A stretch of 38,247 bases of DNA, taken from Arthrobacter rhizophilus. Lineage in GTDB: Bacteria; Actinomycetota; Actinomycetes; Actinomycetales; Micrococcaceae. How positions within the stretch are numbered: position 1 is the first letter of the stretch; every line of letters begins with the position of its first letter. Positions 15,207-23,668 of this stretch are shown one piece after another. The stretch lies in the NCBI RefSeq assembly GCF_026241105.1, contig NZ_JAPFFT010000032.1:1-38247 (forward strand), given 5' to 3'. The notes below the pieces were generated by a model that saw nothing but the letters and a program-made list of their open reading frames with translations, did not search any database and was not told the DNA's origin. Position numbers and translations under genes: made by a program.

Positions 15207-17354
15207 TCATAGCATGCAGGAAACGCAGCCCTCAACCTCGGTCCCTTCCAGCGCGAGCTGGCGGAGGCGGATGTAGTAGAGCGTCTTGATGCCCTTGCGC
15301 CATGCGTAGATCTGCGCCTTGTTGATGTCACGGGTGGAGGCGGTGTCCTTGAAGAACAGGGTCAGGGAGAGGCCCTGGTCCACGTGCTGCGTGGCGGCTG
15401 CGTAGGTGTCGATGATCTTCTCGTAGCCGATCTCGTACGCGTCCTGGTAGTACTCCAGGTTGTCGTTGTCGAGGTACGGAGCCGGGTAGTAGACGCGGCC
15501 GATCTTGCCTTCCTTGCGGATTTCGATCTTGGCTGCCACCGGGTGGATCGACGATGTCGAGTTGTTGATGTAGCTGATGGAACCCGTGGGCGGTACGGCC
15601 TGCAGGTTCTGGTTGTAGATGCCGTGCTCCATGACCGAGGCCTTCAGCTCACGCCAGTCATCCTGGGTGGGGATGTGGATGCCGGCAAAGAGCTCGCGGA
15701 CACGCTCAGTTTCAGGAGCCCATTCCTGCTCAGTGTACTTCGTGAAGAACTCGCCACTTGCGTAGGTGGAGTTCTCGAAGCCGCCGAAGGACTGGCCGGT
15801 CTCGATGGCCAGCCTGTTCGAGGCACGCAGTGCGTGGAACAGCACCGTGTAGAAGTAGATGTTCGTGAAGTCCAAGCCCTCTTCCGAACCGTAGTGGACG
15901 TGCTCACGGGCAAGGTAGCCGTGCAGGTTCATCTGGCCAAGGCCGATTGCGTGGCTCTGGGCGTTGCCCTGCGCGATGGACGGCACCGAGTTGATGTAGG
16001 ACATGTCCGACACCGCGCTGAGGGCACGGATGGACGTCTCGATCGACAGGCCGAAGTCCGGGGAATCCATGGTCTTGGCGATGTTCATCGAACCAAGGTT
16101 GCAGGAGATGTCCTTGCCGACCGTCTCGTAGCTGAGGTCCTCGGCGTAGATGGACGGCGTGGAAACCTGCAGGATCTCCGAGCACAGGTTGCTCATGGTG
16201 ATCTTGCCGGCGATCGGGTTGGCCCGGTTCACGGTGTCCTCGAACATGATGTACGGGTAGCCGGACTCGAACTGGATCTCTGCGAGGGTCTGGAAGAACT
16301 CGCGGGCGCTGATCTTGGTCTTCTTGATTCGGGAGTCGTCCACCATCTCGTAGTACTTCTCGGTGACCGAGATGTCGGAGAACGGCACGCCGTAGACGCG
16401 TTCGACGTCGTACGGGGAGAAGAGGTACATGTCCTCGTTCTTCTTGGCCAGCTCGAACGTGATGTCCGGGACCACGACGCCGAGGGACAGCGTCTTGATG
16501 CGGATCTTCTCGTCGGCGTTTTCACGCTTGGTGTCCAGGAAGCGGTAGATGTCCGGGTGGTGGGCGTGCAGGTACACGGCACCCGCACCCTGGCGGGCAC
16601 CGAGCTGGTTGGCGTAGGAGAAGCTGTCTTCGAGGAGCTTCATGACCGGGATGACGCCGGAGGACTGGTTCTCGATCTGCTTGATCGGGGCACCGTGCTC
16701 GCGGATGTTGGTCAGCGAGAGGGCCACGCCGCCGCCGCGCTTGGACAACTGCAGCGCCGAGTTGATGCCGCGGGCGATCGACTCCATGTTGTCCTCGATG
16801 CGCAGCAGGAAGCAGGAGACCAGCTCGCCGCGCTGGGCCTTGCCTGCGTTGAGGAAGGTAGGCGTGGCGGGCTGGAAACGGCCGTCGATGATTTCATCGA
16901 CAAGGCGGCTGGCAAGTTCCTCGTTGCCGCGGGCAAGGTGCAAGGCAACCATGCAGACGCGGTCCTCGTAGCGCTCCAGGAAACGCTTGCCGTCGAAGGT
17001 CTTCAGCGTGTAGGAGGTGTAGAACTTGAAGGCGCCAAGGAAAGTCTCGAAGCGGAACTTCTTCTTGTAGGCGCGGTTGAACAGGTCACGGATGAAGTTC
17101 ATCGTGTACTGATCGAGCGTCTCGCGCTCGTAGTACTGGTTCTTGACCAGGTAGTCCAGCTTCTCTTCCAGGTCGTGGAAGAAAACGGTGTTGTTGTTCA
17201 CGTGCTGCAGGAAGTACTGGTGCGCGGCCTCGCGGTCGGCGTCGAACTGGATCTCCCCGTTCGGACCGTAGAGGTTCAACATGGCGTTGAGCTCATGGTA
17301 GCCAAGGCCCTTGTAGGCCTCCGGCAATGGCTTCTTGACCTTGGCGGTGTCCAT
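15207..17354 (-). CDS. nrdE: Class Ib ribonucleoside-diphosphate reductase, alpha subunit
   Basis: NrdE reduces nucleoside diphosphates to deoxynucleoside diphosphates using the radical from NrdF and electrons from NrdH. Conserved blocks include PTFLNAGKAQRGELVSCFLL (active-site cysteine region), MSNLCSEILQVS, CNLGSMNIAKTM, the PPTGSISYINN loop and the C-terminal EGCVSCML, whose CxxC pair is re-reduced by NrdH. I prefer the ATG at 17354 (715 residues), preceded by AAGGGCGCT and 11 bases after nrdI. A TTG at 17396 would add 14 residues and overlap nrdI by 31 bases. Length is normal for class Ib enzymes, which lack the ATP-cone of class Ia. Confidence 0.95.
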   Translation of the reverse strand: MDTAKVKKPLPEAYKGLGYHELNAMLNLYGPNGEIQFDADREAAHQYFLQHVNNNTVFFHDLEEKLDYLVKNQYYERETLDQYTMNFIRDLFNRAYKKKFRFETFLGAFKFYTSYTLKTFDGKRFLERYEDRVCMVALHLARGNEELASRLVDEIIDGRFQPATPTFLNAGKAQRGELVSCFLLRIEDNMESIARGINSALQLSKRGGGVALSLTNIREHGAPIKQIENQSSGVIPVMKLLEDSFSYANQLGARQGAGAVYLHAHHPDIYRFLDTKRENADEKIRIKTLSLGVVVPDITFELAKKNEDMYLFSPYDVERVYGVPFSDISVTEKYYEMVDDSRIKKTKISAREFFQTLAEIQFESGYPYIMFEDTVNRANPIAGKITMSNLCSEILQVSTPSIYAEDLSYETVGKDISCNLGSMNIAKTMDSPDFGLSIETSIRALSAVSDMSYINSVPSIAQGNAQSHAIGLGQMNLHGYLAREHVHYGSEEGLDFTNIYFYTVLFHALRASNRLAIETGQSFGGFENSTYASGEFFTKYTEQEWAPETERVRELFAGIHIPTQDDWRELKASVMEHGIYNQNLQAVPPTGSISYINNSTSSIHPVAAKIEIRKEGKIGRVYYPAPYLDNDNLEYYQDAYEIGYEKIIDTYAAATQHVDQGLSLTLFFKDTASTRDINKAQIYAWRKGIKTLYYIRLRQLALEGTEVEGCVSCML

Positions 17355-17365
17355 AGCGCCCTTGG

Positions 17366-17836
17366 TTACTTCTGTATCTGCGACAGTCGTGTCCAAAACT
17401 TTTCCAATCCTTGATTGACCCGGTCAACATCTTCCGGAGTCCCCATGAGTTCGAATCGATAAAGAAGCGGAACCCGGCATTTGGTGGCGATGATGTCTCC
17501 CGCCATGCAGTAGTTTTCCGCGAAGTTGGTGTTTCCTGCTCCGATTACGCCGCGGATCAGTTCCCTGTTCTGCGGGTTGTTCAGAAACCTGATGACTTGC
17601 TTGGGCACCGATCCTTCGCCATCCGTACCGCCATAGGTGGGCAGCACAAGGACGAAGGGTTCCAGTGCGAGCAGCGGCGCGTCCTTGGCATGGAGCGGGA
17701 TGCGTGCCGCGTCGACGCCGAGCTTCTGGACGAAGCGCTTGGTGTTCTCAGATGTGGAGGAAAAGTAGATCAGGTGACTCCGCGTGCTGACGGCCTCAGC
17801 CGTTGCTTGAGCAGGTGCTGTTGCCAGCGCTGCCAT
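17366..17836 (-). CDS. nrdI: NrdI flavodoxin-like protein
   Basis: NrdI is a small flavoprotein that supplies oxidant to assemble the manganese cofactor of NrdF. The FMN-binding loop is visible as YFSSTSENTKRFV, followed by LVLPTYGG and the GVIGAGNTNFAENYC segment typical of the family. I start it at the ATG at 17836, which follows a perfect GAGGTGA ribosome site by five bases (156 residues); a GTG three codons upstream lies inside that site. The first 20 residues are Ala-rich and poorly conserved. It lies between nrdH and nrdE, the standard order. Confidence 0.93.
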   Translation of the reverse strand: MAALATAPAQATAEAVSTRSHLIYFSSTSENTKRFVQKLGVDAARIPLHAKDAPLLALEPFVLVLPTYGGTDGEGSVPKQVIRFLNNPQNRELIRGVIGAGNTNFAENYCMAGDIIATKCRVPLLYRFELMGTPEDVDRVNQGLEKFWTRLSQIQK

Positions 17837-17892
17837 GGGAGTCACCTCGACTACATTGGAATGCTTTGTTGTTGTGGCGGAGTCCTGAAAAA

Positions 17893-18135
17893 CTAGGCCA
17901 CAGAAGCGGCAGCCAGTGCCAGCTCTTCGATCTTGTCCGGGCGGAATCCTGACCAGTGGTCCTGCTCGGTCACCACGACGGGGGCCTGCATGTATCCAAG
18001 GGCCTTCAGGCGCTCAAGGGCCTCGGCATCCTGGGAGATGTCAACGCTCTGGTAGGCGATGCCCTTCTTGTCCAGTGCACGGTACGTTGCGTTGCACTGA
18101 ACACAGGCCGGTTTCGTGTAAACCGTAACAGTCAT
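17893..18135 (-). CDS. nrdH: NrdH glutaredoxin-like electron donor
   Basis: NrdH is a thioredoxin-fold protein that reduces NrdE and is itself reduced by thioredoxin reductase. The active site CVQC lies at residues 11-14 of MTVTVYTKPACVQC, and WSGFRPDKI near the C-terminus is the NrdH signature. The correct start is the ATG at 18135 (80 residues), with AAGGGGACAGGG just upstream; a longer frame to 18222 adds 29 basic residues with no homology. It is the first gene of the nrd operon and has a long leader that contains an NrdR-like box. Confidence 0.95.
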   Translation of the reverse strand: MTVTVYTKPACVQCNATYRALDKKGIAYQSVDISQDAEALERLKALGYMQAPVVVTEQDHWSGFRPDKIEELALAAASVA

Positions 18136-18279
18136 GGTCCCTGTCCCCTTTGTTGAAGTCTTTGCTCTTCGTCTTGGCAGGCCCCGACCGGAACTGGTTC
18201 CGACTCCGATGCTGGCCACCAAGGCGGCCGAACGCTCTATTCATGTCTTGTGCTGGTTTCCCGCTCAATCCGTAAATCG

Positions 18280-18295
18280 ATACTACATGTAGTGC
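18280..18295 (-). promoter_or_regulatory. NrdR-box-like palindrome upstream of nrdH
   Basis: ATACTACATGTAGTGC is close to the NrdR box (consensus about ACACTATATATAGTGT) and has a 10-base palindromic core CTACATGTAG. It lies about 145 bases before nrdH. NrdR is the ATP/dATP-sensing repressor of actinobacterial nrd operons. Two boxes about 31 bp apart are usual; I could not find a clear second one. Confidence 0.55.
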
Positions 18296-18352
18296 AAGTG
18301 CCTCAGCGGAACCCCAAGATGATGTATTACAAGTATGTCATTTTACGCACCG

Positions 18353-18430
18353 GTAGTCCACAGGCAAAGGGGGTAAAAATGTCCGTGAATCCGCCAAATC
18401 CGGAGACGTAATCCACACCCTGTGGACTAC
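18353..18430. promoter_or_regulatory. Inverted repeat with three DnaA-box-like 9-mers
   Basis: GTAGTCCACAGG (18353-18364) is repeated in perfect inverted form at 18419-18430. Within and between the arms are TAGTCCACA (18354-18362), TAATCCACA (18409-18417) and the reverse copy TGTGGACTA (18421-18429). Each is one mismatch from TTGTCCACA or TTATCCACA, the DnaA boxes of high-GC bacteria. DnaA control of an nrd operon is known in Escherichia coli; here it is inference. Confidence 0.4.
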
Positions 18431-18625
18431 TTAGCCACATTTAATCGCCAGCGTGTCGCGTGGATCCCGGCGTGTCGCGGCATCGTTGCAAACGCCGTTT
18501 CCCGAGTCGCCCGCCACACTCCAACGAGCCGGGCAGGCACAGCAACAGCAGGCGCGGAGACGGAATTCACACAGCTATGCTGGCTTCCACGGTCTTTCGA
18601 CCGGCATCGAGCCTAAGGATCACTG

Positions 18626-19603
18626 ATGGTCAACCTTCTCCACCTGCGGACGCTCCTTGAGGTCACGCGACTTGGCTCCTTCGCGGCGGCCGCCACGCGG
18701 CTCGGCTATACCGCGTCGGCCGTATCCCAACAGATGGCAGCCCTGGAACGGGATACCGGCGTCGAACTCTTCCACCGTTCCGCACGCAGTGTGGTGCCCA
18801 GCGAAGCCGCCCTCACCATGGTGCGGCATGCGTCCAAGGTGCTCACCGACGTCGAAACCCTGTTGGCAGCGGCATCGCGAAGCACGGACTCCCCCGCCCA
18901 GGAGCTGCGGCTTGGCATCTTCCCGAGCCTGGCCACCTACGTACTGCCGGACATCCTGCGGAACCCTCGCTGGAAGAAACTTGGCATCGAACTGCGTGTG
19001 TGGGTGGCCGAACCTGCCCAGACCATCCAAGGCCTGCGCAGCGGCGGCGAACTGGATCTGGCGCTTGTGTACCAAGTGGGGCAGTCCGGGCTCGCGTGGC
19101 CACACACCTTGGAACGGCAGTGGATCGGCGACGACGACTTCCGGGTGGTGCTCCCCGCGTCCTGGGGTATCCGGGAAGACGCGGAAATGCAGGCCTCGCA
19201 ACTCTCCGACATGCCCTGGATCATCCACCACCCAGGCACCAGCGACGCCGTCGTCATCGAACGGCTGTTTGCCAGCTGCAATCTGCACCCGCGCGTCGTC
19301 GCCTACAGCGACGACTTCCACGCCAGCCTTGAGATGGCTGCTGCGGGGCTCGGCGCCGCGCTGGTACCGGAACTGGCACTGCGGCACCGGCCTCCCGGCG
19401 TCGTGGTTCTGGACGTCCCGGACATCCGGTTGGCCCGCAACGTGTTCGCCCTGCTCATCAACGAAAAGCGCACCGCGCAAGTGCAGCTCTTCACGGAACT
19501 GCTGGCGGACACGCTTCGCGGGAGCACTGCAGCAGTCCGGGCCGGCGCCACCGCGACCACGCCCAAAGTGACCCAAAAGTCAACGCCCAAACCACGCGCC
19601 TGA
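18626..19603 (+). CDS. LysR-family transcriptional regulator
   Basis: A 325-residue regulator. Residues 2-61 form the LysR winged helix: LLHLRTLLEVTRLGSFAAAA, then ASAVSQQMAALERDTGVELFHRSARSVVPS. The remainder is the periplasmic-binding-protein-like effector domain (about 90-295), with an Ala/Thr/Pro-rich tail. The ATG at 18626 follows AAGGAT. It is divergent from nrdH, but 490 bases separate them and LysR regulators often control a neighbour, so its target is uncertain; an autoregulatory role is likely. Nothing in the sequence reveals the ligand. Confidence 0.92.
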   Translation: MVNLLHLRTLLEVTRLGSFAAAATRLGYTASAVSQQMAALERDTGVELFHRSARSVVPSEAALTMVRHASKVLTDVETLLAAASRSTDSPAQELRLGIFPSLATYVLPDILRNPRWKKLGIELRVWVAEPAQTIQGLRSGGELDLALVYQVGQSGLAWPHTLERQWIGDDDFRVVLPASWGIREDAEMQASQLSDMPWIIHHPGTSDAVVIERLFASCNLHPRVVAYSDDFHASLEMAAAGLGAALVPELALRHRPPGVVVLDVPDIRLARNVFALLINEKRTAQVQLFTELLADTLRGSTAAVRAGATATTPKVTQKSTPKPRA

Positions 19604-19642
19604 AATCTTCCAGGATGCTGGAACAGGCCGCTTGTTTGGGGT

Positions 19643-19648
19643 TATGTT
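19643..19648 (+). promoter_or_regulatory. -10 element of a leaderless-type promoter for the DUF2004 gene
   Basis: TATGTT ends six bases before the ATG at 19655, so the transcript would start at the start codon. The -35 is poor (TGGAAC at 19619-19624 with an 18-base spacer). Confidence 0.35.
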
Positions 19649-19654
19649 GAAGAC

Positions 19655-20161
19655 ATGAGCAAGGTAGCGAGCAAACATTTTGGGGAAATCGAGCTCAACC
19701 ACGGGCGGGAACGCTGCTACGTGGCTTCTCACGAGCTCGCAGGAAATCCCCTCGAACTGGACCTGAACGTCACGGCACATGACCACTTCGACGAGAAGGC
19801 ACTCCACAAGGTGGACTACCGCCTGGGCTACCTCCCCGAGTTGGTGGACCAGGTCCGGGACATGATTGCCGAGGAGCTGGACCAGGACGGCACCAACTCC
19901 CAGCAGTTCCTCCACTTCCACTCCACGCAGCTCAAGGAAGAGCAGCTGGAGGCAGTGTTCGGCGTCCGCGACAAGACGCAGCTCACCAAAGACGTTTTCC
20001 TCAAGGCCCTCAAATTAGGTCATGTAGCGATCTACCCGGGCCAGCCAGAGCGTTACTTCGTCCTCGATTTCACCCTGGGCTCGCACTTCACCGACGAGCT
20101 CCTGGTTGTCGCGGCGGACGAGGACGGCGTGGTGGACGACGAAATCCTCTGGGAGTCCTGA
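19655..20161 (+). CDS. DUF2004 domain protein
   Basis: A soluble acidic protein of 168 residues. The N-terminal part (KHFGEIELNHGRERCYV, LELDLNV) and the C-terminal sandwich-like half (YFVLDFTLGSHFTDELLVV, ending GVVDDEILWES) fit the DUF2004 family of uncharacterised proteins, as I remember it. No membrane segment or catalytic motif is visible. It is a single gene 52 bases after the LysR gene, on the same strand but probably with its own leaderless promoter, and it ends before a strong hairpin shared with metE. Function unknown. Confidence 0.7.
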   Translation: MSKVASKHFGEIELNHGRERCYVASHELAGNPLELDLNVTAHDHFDEKALHKVDYRLGYLPELVDQVRDMIAEELDQDGTNSQQFLHFHSTQLKEEQLEAVFGVRDKTQLTKDVFLKALKLGHVAIYPGQPERYFVLDFTLGSHFTDELLVVAADEDGVVDDEILWES

Positions 20162-20241
20162 CAATCCCCACCGGCCCCCTCGCCTCACAAGTTCGGCCAG
20201 GGAACCGTGCCGGCGTGGGTCCAGCAACCGATGATTAAAGT

Positions 20242-20285
20242 ACGACGGCGGCCGGTCACCTTTCGAGGTGACCGGCCGCCGTCGT
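20242..20285. terminator. Bidirectional hairpin terminator between the DUF2004 gene and metE
   Basis: A perfect 20-bp stem (20242-20261 with 20266-20285) closed by a TTCG tetraloop, between convergent genes. UUCG loops make very stable RNA hairpins. There is no long U-run on either side, as is common for terminators in high-GC Actinobacteria. Confidence 0.8.
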
Positions 20286-20301
20286 TCGTCCTACTTGGGC
20301 G

Positions 20302-22635
20302 TTACTTGGCTGCTTCCAGCAGTCCGGCGCGGACCGTCTTGGTGGCCTTGACCAGGTTGCGCAGGGACTCTTCGGTCTCGGCGTAGCCACGGGTCTTCAG
20401 GCCGCAGTCCGGGTTGACCCAGAGCTGGCGGGACGGAACATGCTTGACGGCGGTTGCCAGGAGCTCGGTGACTTCGGCCTCGCCCGGGACGCGCGGCGAG
20501 TGGATGTCGTAGACGCCCGGACCAACGCCACGGCCGAAGTGGTGTGCCTCAAGGTCGTGGACAACCTCCATGCGGGAGCGGGCTGCCTCGATGGAGGTGA
20601 CGTCGGCGTCAAGGCCGTCGATCGCGTCGATGATCACGCCGAACTCCGAGTAGCAGAGGTGGGTGTGGATCTGGGTTGCGTCCGCTGCACCGGCGGTGGC
20701 CAGGCGGAAGGAGTCAACCGACCACTTCAGGTAGGCGGCGTGGTCGGCCTTGCGCAGCGGCAGGAGCTCGCGCAGGGCGGGCTCGTCCACCTGGATGACC
20801 TTGATACCGGCAGCTTCGAGATCGGCGATTTCGTCGCGCAGTGCCAGGCCCACCTGGTTGGCGGTTTCGCCGAGCGGCTGGTCGTCGCGGACGAAGGACC
20901 AAGCCAGGATGGTGACCGGACCGGTGAGCATGCCCTTCATCGGCTTGCTGGTCAGGGACTGGGCGTATTCGGCCCAGGCAACCGTGATGGGAGCCGAGCG
21001 GGTGACATCGCCCCAAAGGATGGACGGACGGGTGCAGCGGGAGCCGTAGGACTGGACCCAGCCGTGGACCGTGACGTCGAAGCCTTCGAGGTTCTCGGCG
21101 AAGTACTGGACCATGTCGTTGCGCTCGGGCTCGCCGTGCACCAGGACGTCGTAGCCGAGCTCTTCCTGCAGGTCGACGACGCGCTTGATCTCGTCCTTCA
21201 TGAGCTGCTCGTACTGCTCGTTGCTCAGCTCGCCCTTGTTGTTGCGGGCGCGGGCCGAGCGGATTTCCGAGGTCTGCGGGAAGGATCCGATGGTGGTGGT
21301 GGGCAGCGGCGGCAGGTGCAGCGCTGCTTCCTGGGCAGCTTCGCGGACCGAGTACTCGGAGCGATTGAAGTCGGCCTCGGTGAGGGCTGAGATGCGGACA
21401 CGGACGTCGTCGCGCTGAACGCCTTCGGCCGTGGCGCGGGAGGCGATCACGGCGGAAGCTTCGTCAATGGCGGCCTTCGCGGAAGCCGGGTTGGCCAGGT
21501 AGTCCGCAAGGGTCTTGACCTCGACGGCCTTCTGGTCAGCGAACGCAAGCCAGCTGCGCAGTTGCTCGGAGAGCTGGGTCTCCTCGGCGGTGTCGTGCGG
21601 AACGTGCTGGGTGGAGGTGGAGGTGCTGACGGCGAGCTTGCCGGCGGCGGCCTTCAATTCGTCCAGCTTGGCGGCCGAGACGGCGAGGTCGTTGCGCCAG
21701 ATGTTGTGGCCGTCGACGACGCCGGCAACCAGGGTCTTGTTGCCCAGGCCGGCCAGGGCTGCTGCGGACGGGACCGCGCCCTTGAAGACGTCGATGTGCA
21801 AGGCATCGATGTTAGTTGCGGCAAGAGTGCCGAGCTGGCCATCGAGGGAGCCGTACGGGGTGGAGACGAAGAGCTGCGGGCGCGCTGCGGCACCCGAGAG
21901 GACCTCGTAGGCGCGGGCAACGGCAGCCTGGATTTCCGAGGCCGGGGTGTCCTGGTCAACAACCAGGGCGGGCTCGTCCAACTGGATCCAGCTGGCGCCG
22001 GCGGCGGCCAGCCTGCCGAGGAGTTCAACGTAGACCGGGAGGATATCTTCAAGGCGGGACAGTGGAGCGAAGCCTGCGGGGGCGTCATCCGAAGCCTTGG
22101 AGAGCAGCAGGTACGTCACCGGGCCGACGATGTACGGACGGGTCTCGATGCCGTTGGCGAGGGCGAACTCGAATTCCTCGACGATGCGGTTGGAGGCGAG
22201 CTTGAAGTCAGTCTCCGGGCCGATTTCCGGCACGAGGTAGTGGTAGTTGGTGTCGAACCACTTGGTCATTTCAAGCGGCTGCTGTTCCTTGTTGCCGCGG
22301 GCCAGGGTGAAGTAGCCATCGATATCGAGCTGGCCATCGGCATTGAGCAGCTGGCCGAAACGGGCCGGAACGGCGCCCAGGTGTGCGGTGGCGTCCAGCA
22401 CCTGGTCGTAGAAGGAGAAGGTGCCAGGAACGGCGGCGGCTTCGTTGAGGCCGAGTTCCTGGAGTCGCTTGGCAATGGTCAGCTGGATGTCCTTGGCAGC
22501 GGCGTCAAGGGCGGGAGCGTCGATCTTGCCGGCCCAGTAGGCTTCAACGGCCTTCTTCAGTTCGCGGCGGCGGCCGATGCGCGGGTAGCCGAGGAGGGAG
22601 GCTGCGGGGAATTGGGTGGTCTTCTGCTCAGTCAT
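20302..22635 (-). CDS. metE: Cobalamin-independent methionine synthase
   Basis: MetE (777 residues) moves the methyl group of 5-methyl-tetrahydrofolate polyglutamate to homocysteine. Both barrels are present: the N-terminal one starts with LLGYPRIGRRRELKKA, the C-terminal one with TTTIGSFPQTSEIR. The zinc ligands align with the E. coli enzyme at a constant offset: His659 and Cys661 (HTHLCYSEFG), Glu683 and Cys744 (NPDCGLKTR). The start is the ATG at 22635, preceded by GAAGGA; the frame stays open to 22971, but that extension overlaps metF and is not protein-like. It follows metF by 64 bases on the same strand, so the two form an operon. Confidence 0.97.
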   Translation of the reverse strand: MTEQKTTQFPAASLLGYPRIGRRRELKKAVEAYWAGKIDAPALDAAAKDIQLTIAKRLQELGLNEAAAVPGTFSFYDQVLDATAHLGAVPARFGQLLNADGQLDIDGYFTLARGNKEQQPLEMTKWFDTNYHYLVPEIGPETDFKLASNRIVEEFEFALANGIETRPYIVGPVTYLLLSKASDDAPAGFAPLSRLEDILPVYVELLGRLAAAGASWIQLDEPALVVDQDTPASEIQAAVARAYEVLSGAAARPQLFVSTPYGSLDGQLGTLAATNIDALHIDVFKGAVPSAAALAGLGNKTLVAGVVDGHNIWRNDLAVSAAKLDELKAAAGKLAVSTSTSTQHVPHDTAEETQLSEQLRSWLAFADQKAVEVKTLADYLANPASAKAAIDEASAVIASRATAEGVQRDDVRVRISALTEADFNRSEYSVREAAQEAALHLPPLPTTTIGSFPQTSEIRSARARNNKGELSNEQYEQLMKDEIKRVVDLQEELGYDVLVHGEPERNDMVQYFAENLEGFDVTVHGWVQSYGSRCTRPSILWGDVTRSAPITVAWAEYAQSLTSKPMKGMLTGPVTILAWSFVRDDQPLGETANQVGLALRDEIADLEAAGIKVIQVDEPALRELLPLRKADHAAYLKWSVDSFRLATAGAADATQIHTHLCYSEFGVIIDAIDGLDADVTSIEAARSRMEVVHDLEAHHFGRGVGPGVYDIHSPRVPGEAEVTELLATAVKHVPSRQLWVNPDCGLKTRGYAETEESLRNLVKATKTVRAGLLEAAK

Positions 22636-22699
22636 TCGAATTTCCTTCAAGAAGTTGGTGGAAAGGTTTGTTGTCTTTGGGGCTGCGTTGTAGCCAGGT

Positions 22700-23668
22700 T
22701 CAGCTGACGAGTTCCTGACGCCGGGCGATGGCGCTGAGCCGGCTGGCAGGGCGGGCCGGCCGGGGCAGGGCAAGCTTGTCCAGCACGTCCAGGGCGCAGG
22801 TGTGCTCGTTGAACGTGTATAGGTGGATGCCCGGTGCGCCGGCCTGGAGGGCTGCGTTGGCCAGGTCCACCGTGGCGCGGACCCCGATCTTGCGCCGTTC
22901 GGCGTCAGTGTCCGCAGCAGCAAGGCGATCGATGAGTTCCGGTGCCGGTTCGACGCCGGTGAGCTCGCCAAGGCGCTTGAGCCGGCGAAGGCTCGTCAAC
23001 GGCATAACGCCCGGAATGATCGGGATGGTGACTCCTGCGCGCCGGGCACGCGAGATCAGGTCCGCATATTGCTCTGTCTGGAAGAAGACCTGCGTGATAG
23101 CGAAGTCGGCGCCCGAGCGCTGCTTCGCGAGCAGTACCTCGACGTCGTGCTCCACGCTCGGGGACTCGGGGTGGCGGGTGGGGTAGGCAGCCACCCCGAC
23201 AGCGATCTTGCCTGCGCACAGCAGGGCCGAACGTCGCTGTTCCACACGGCGGATCAGTTCGATCAGATCCTGGGCGTAACGCAACGAGCCGCTGACCGGC
23301 CTGCCACTGTCCTTGGGCAGGTCACCGCGCAACGCAAGGATGCCGCGCACGCCGTTGTCCAGGAGTTCGCCAATGATCTCGGCCAACTCCTGCGGGGTGT
23401 TTCCAACGCAGGTCAAGTGGGCCAGCGGCCGGAGGGTGGTTTCAAGCAGCAGCCGGTTGATGAGCTCGACGGCGGTATCGCGGTTGGAGCCGCTGGCGCC
23501 ATAGGTGACGGAGACGAAGTCGGGATCCGTGGCCTCAAGCTCGCCGATGGTGGTCCACAGCGATTCGGCAGCCGCTGGAGAGCGGGGCGGGAAAAGCTCG
23601 TAGGACAACGCGACGGGAGCAGCGCCGGTTAAGTTTGGATGGGTGTCGATAAGGCTTGGTGGTGACAT
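22700..23668 (-). CDS. metF: Methylenetetrahydrofolate reductase
   Basis: MetF (322 residues) reduces 5,10-methylene-THF to 5-methyl-THF, the substrate of the MetE encoded next to it. Family signatures are SYELFPPRS near the N-terminus (with the catalytic glutamate), DFVSVTYGASGS, LAHLTCVG, GILALRGD, FAITQVFFQ and IIPGVMPL. The start is the ATG at 23668, preceded by AAGGACGCAA; an open frame to 23764 adds 32 residues with no family match. The gene has a long leader and an imperfectly understood control region upstream. The last 20 residues are basic and variable. Confidence 0.95.
   Translation of the reverse strand: MSPPSLIDTHPNLTGAAPVALSYELFPPRSPAAAESLWTTIGELEATDPDFVSVTYGASGSNRDTAVELINRLLLETTLRPLAHLTCVGNTPQELAEIIGELLDNGVRGILALRGDLPKDSGRPVSGSLRYAQDLIELIRRVEQRRSALLCAGKIAVGVAAYPTRHPESPSVEHDVEVLLAKQRSGADFAITQVFFQTEQYADLISRARRAGVTIPIIPGVMPLTSLRRLKRLGELTGVEPAPELIDRLAAADTDAERRKIGVRATVDLANAALQAGAPGIHLYTFNEHTCALDVLDKLALPRPARPASRLSAIARRQELVS

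Larger units (their letters stand above)
18136..18625. other. Divergent control region between nrdH and the LysR gene
   Basis: This 490-base region has no supported gene. It holds the nrd leader, an NrdR-box-like palindrome (18280-18295), and a 12-bp inverted repeat with DnaA-box-like 9-mers (18353-18430). The LysR gene uses AAGGAT at 18615-18620 as ribosome site. Confidence 0.6.

Noticed and set aside
15384..17414. 676-codon open frame on the plus strand
   Set aside because: It is the antisense of nrdE. Long antisense frames are common in high-GC genes, and its composition (Val/Leu/Asp/Gly) is not that of a folded protein.
21562..22707. 381-codon open frame on the plus strand
   Set aside because: Antisense of metE, with no start signal and no recognisable domain.
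22636..22971. Upstream extension of metE to 22971
   Set aside because: This part overlaps metF in another frame and is low-complexity Ser/Pro/Thr. The ATG at 22635 has a good ribosome site and the normal MetE N-terminus.
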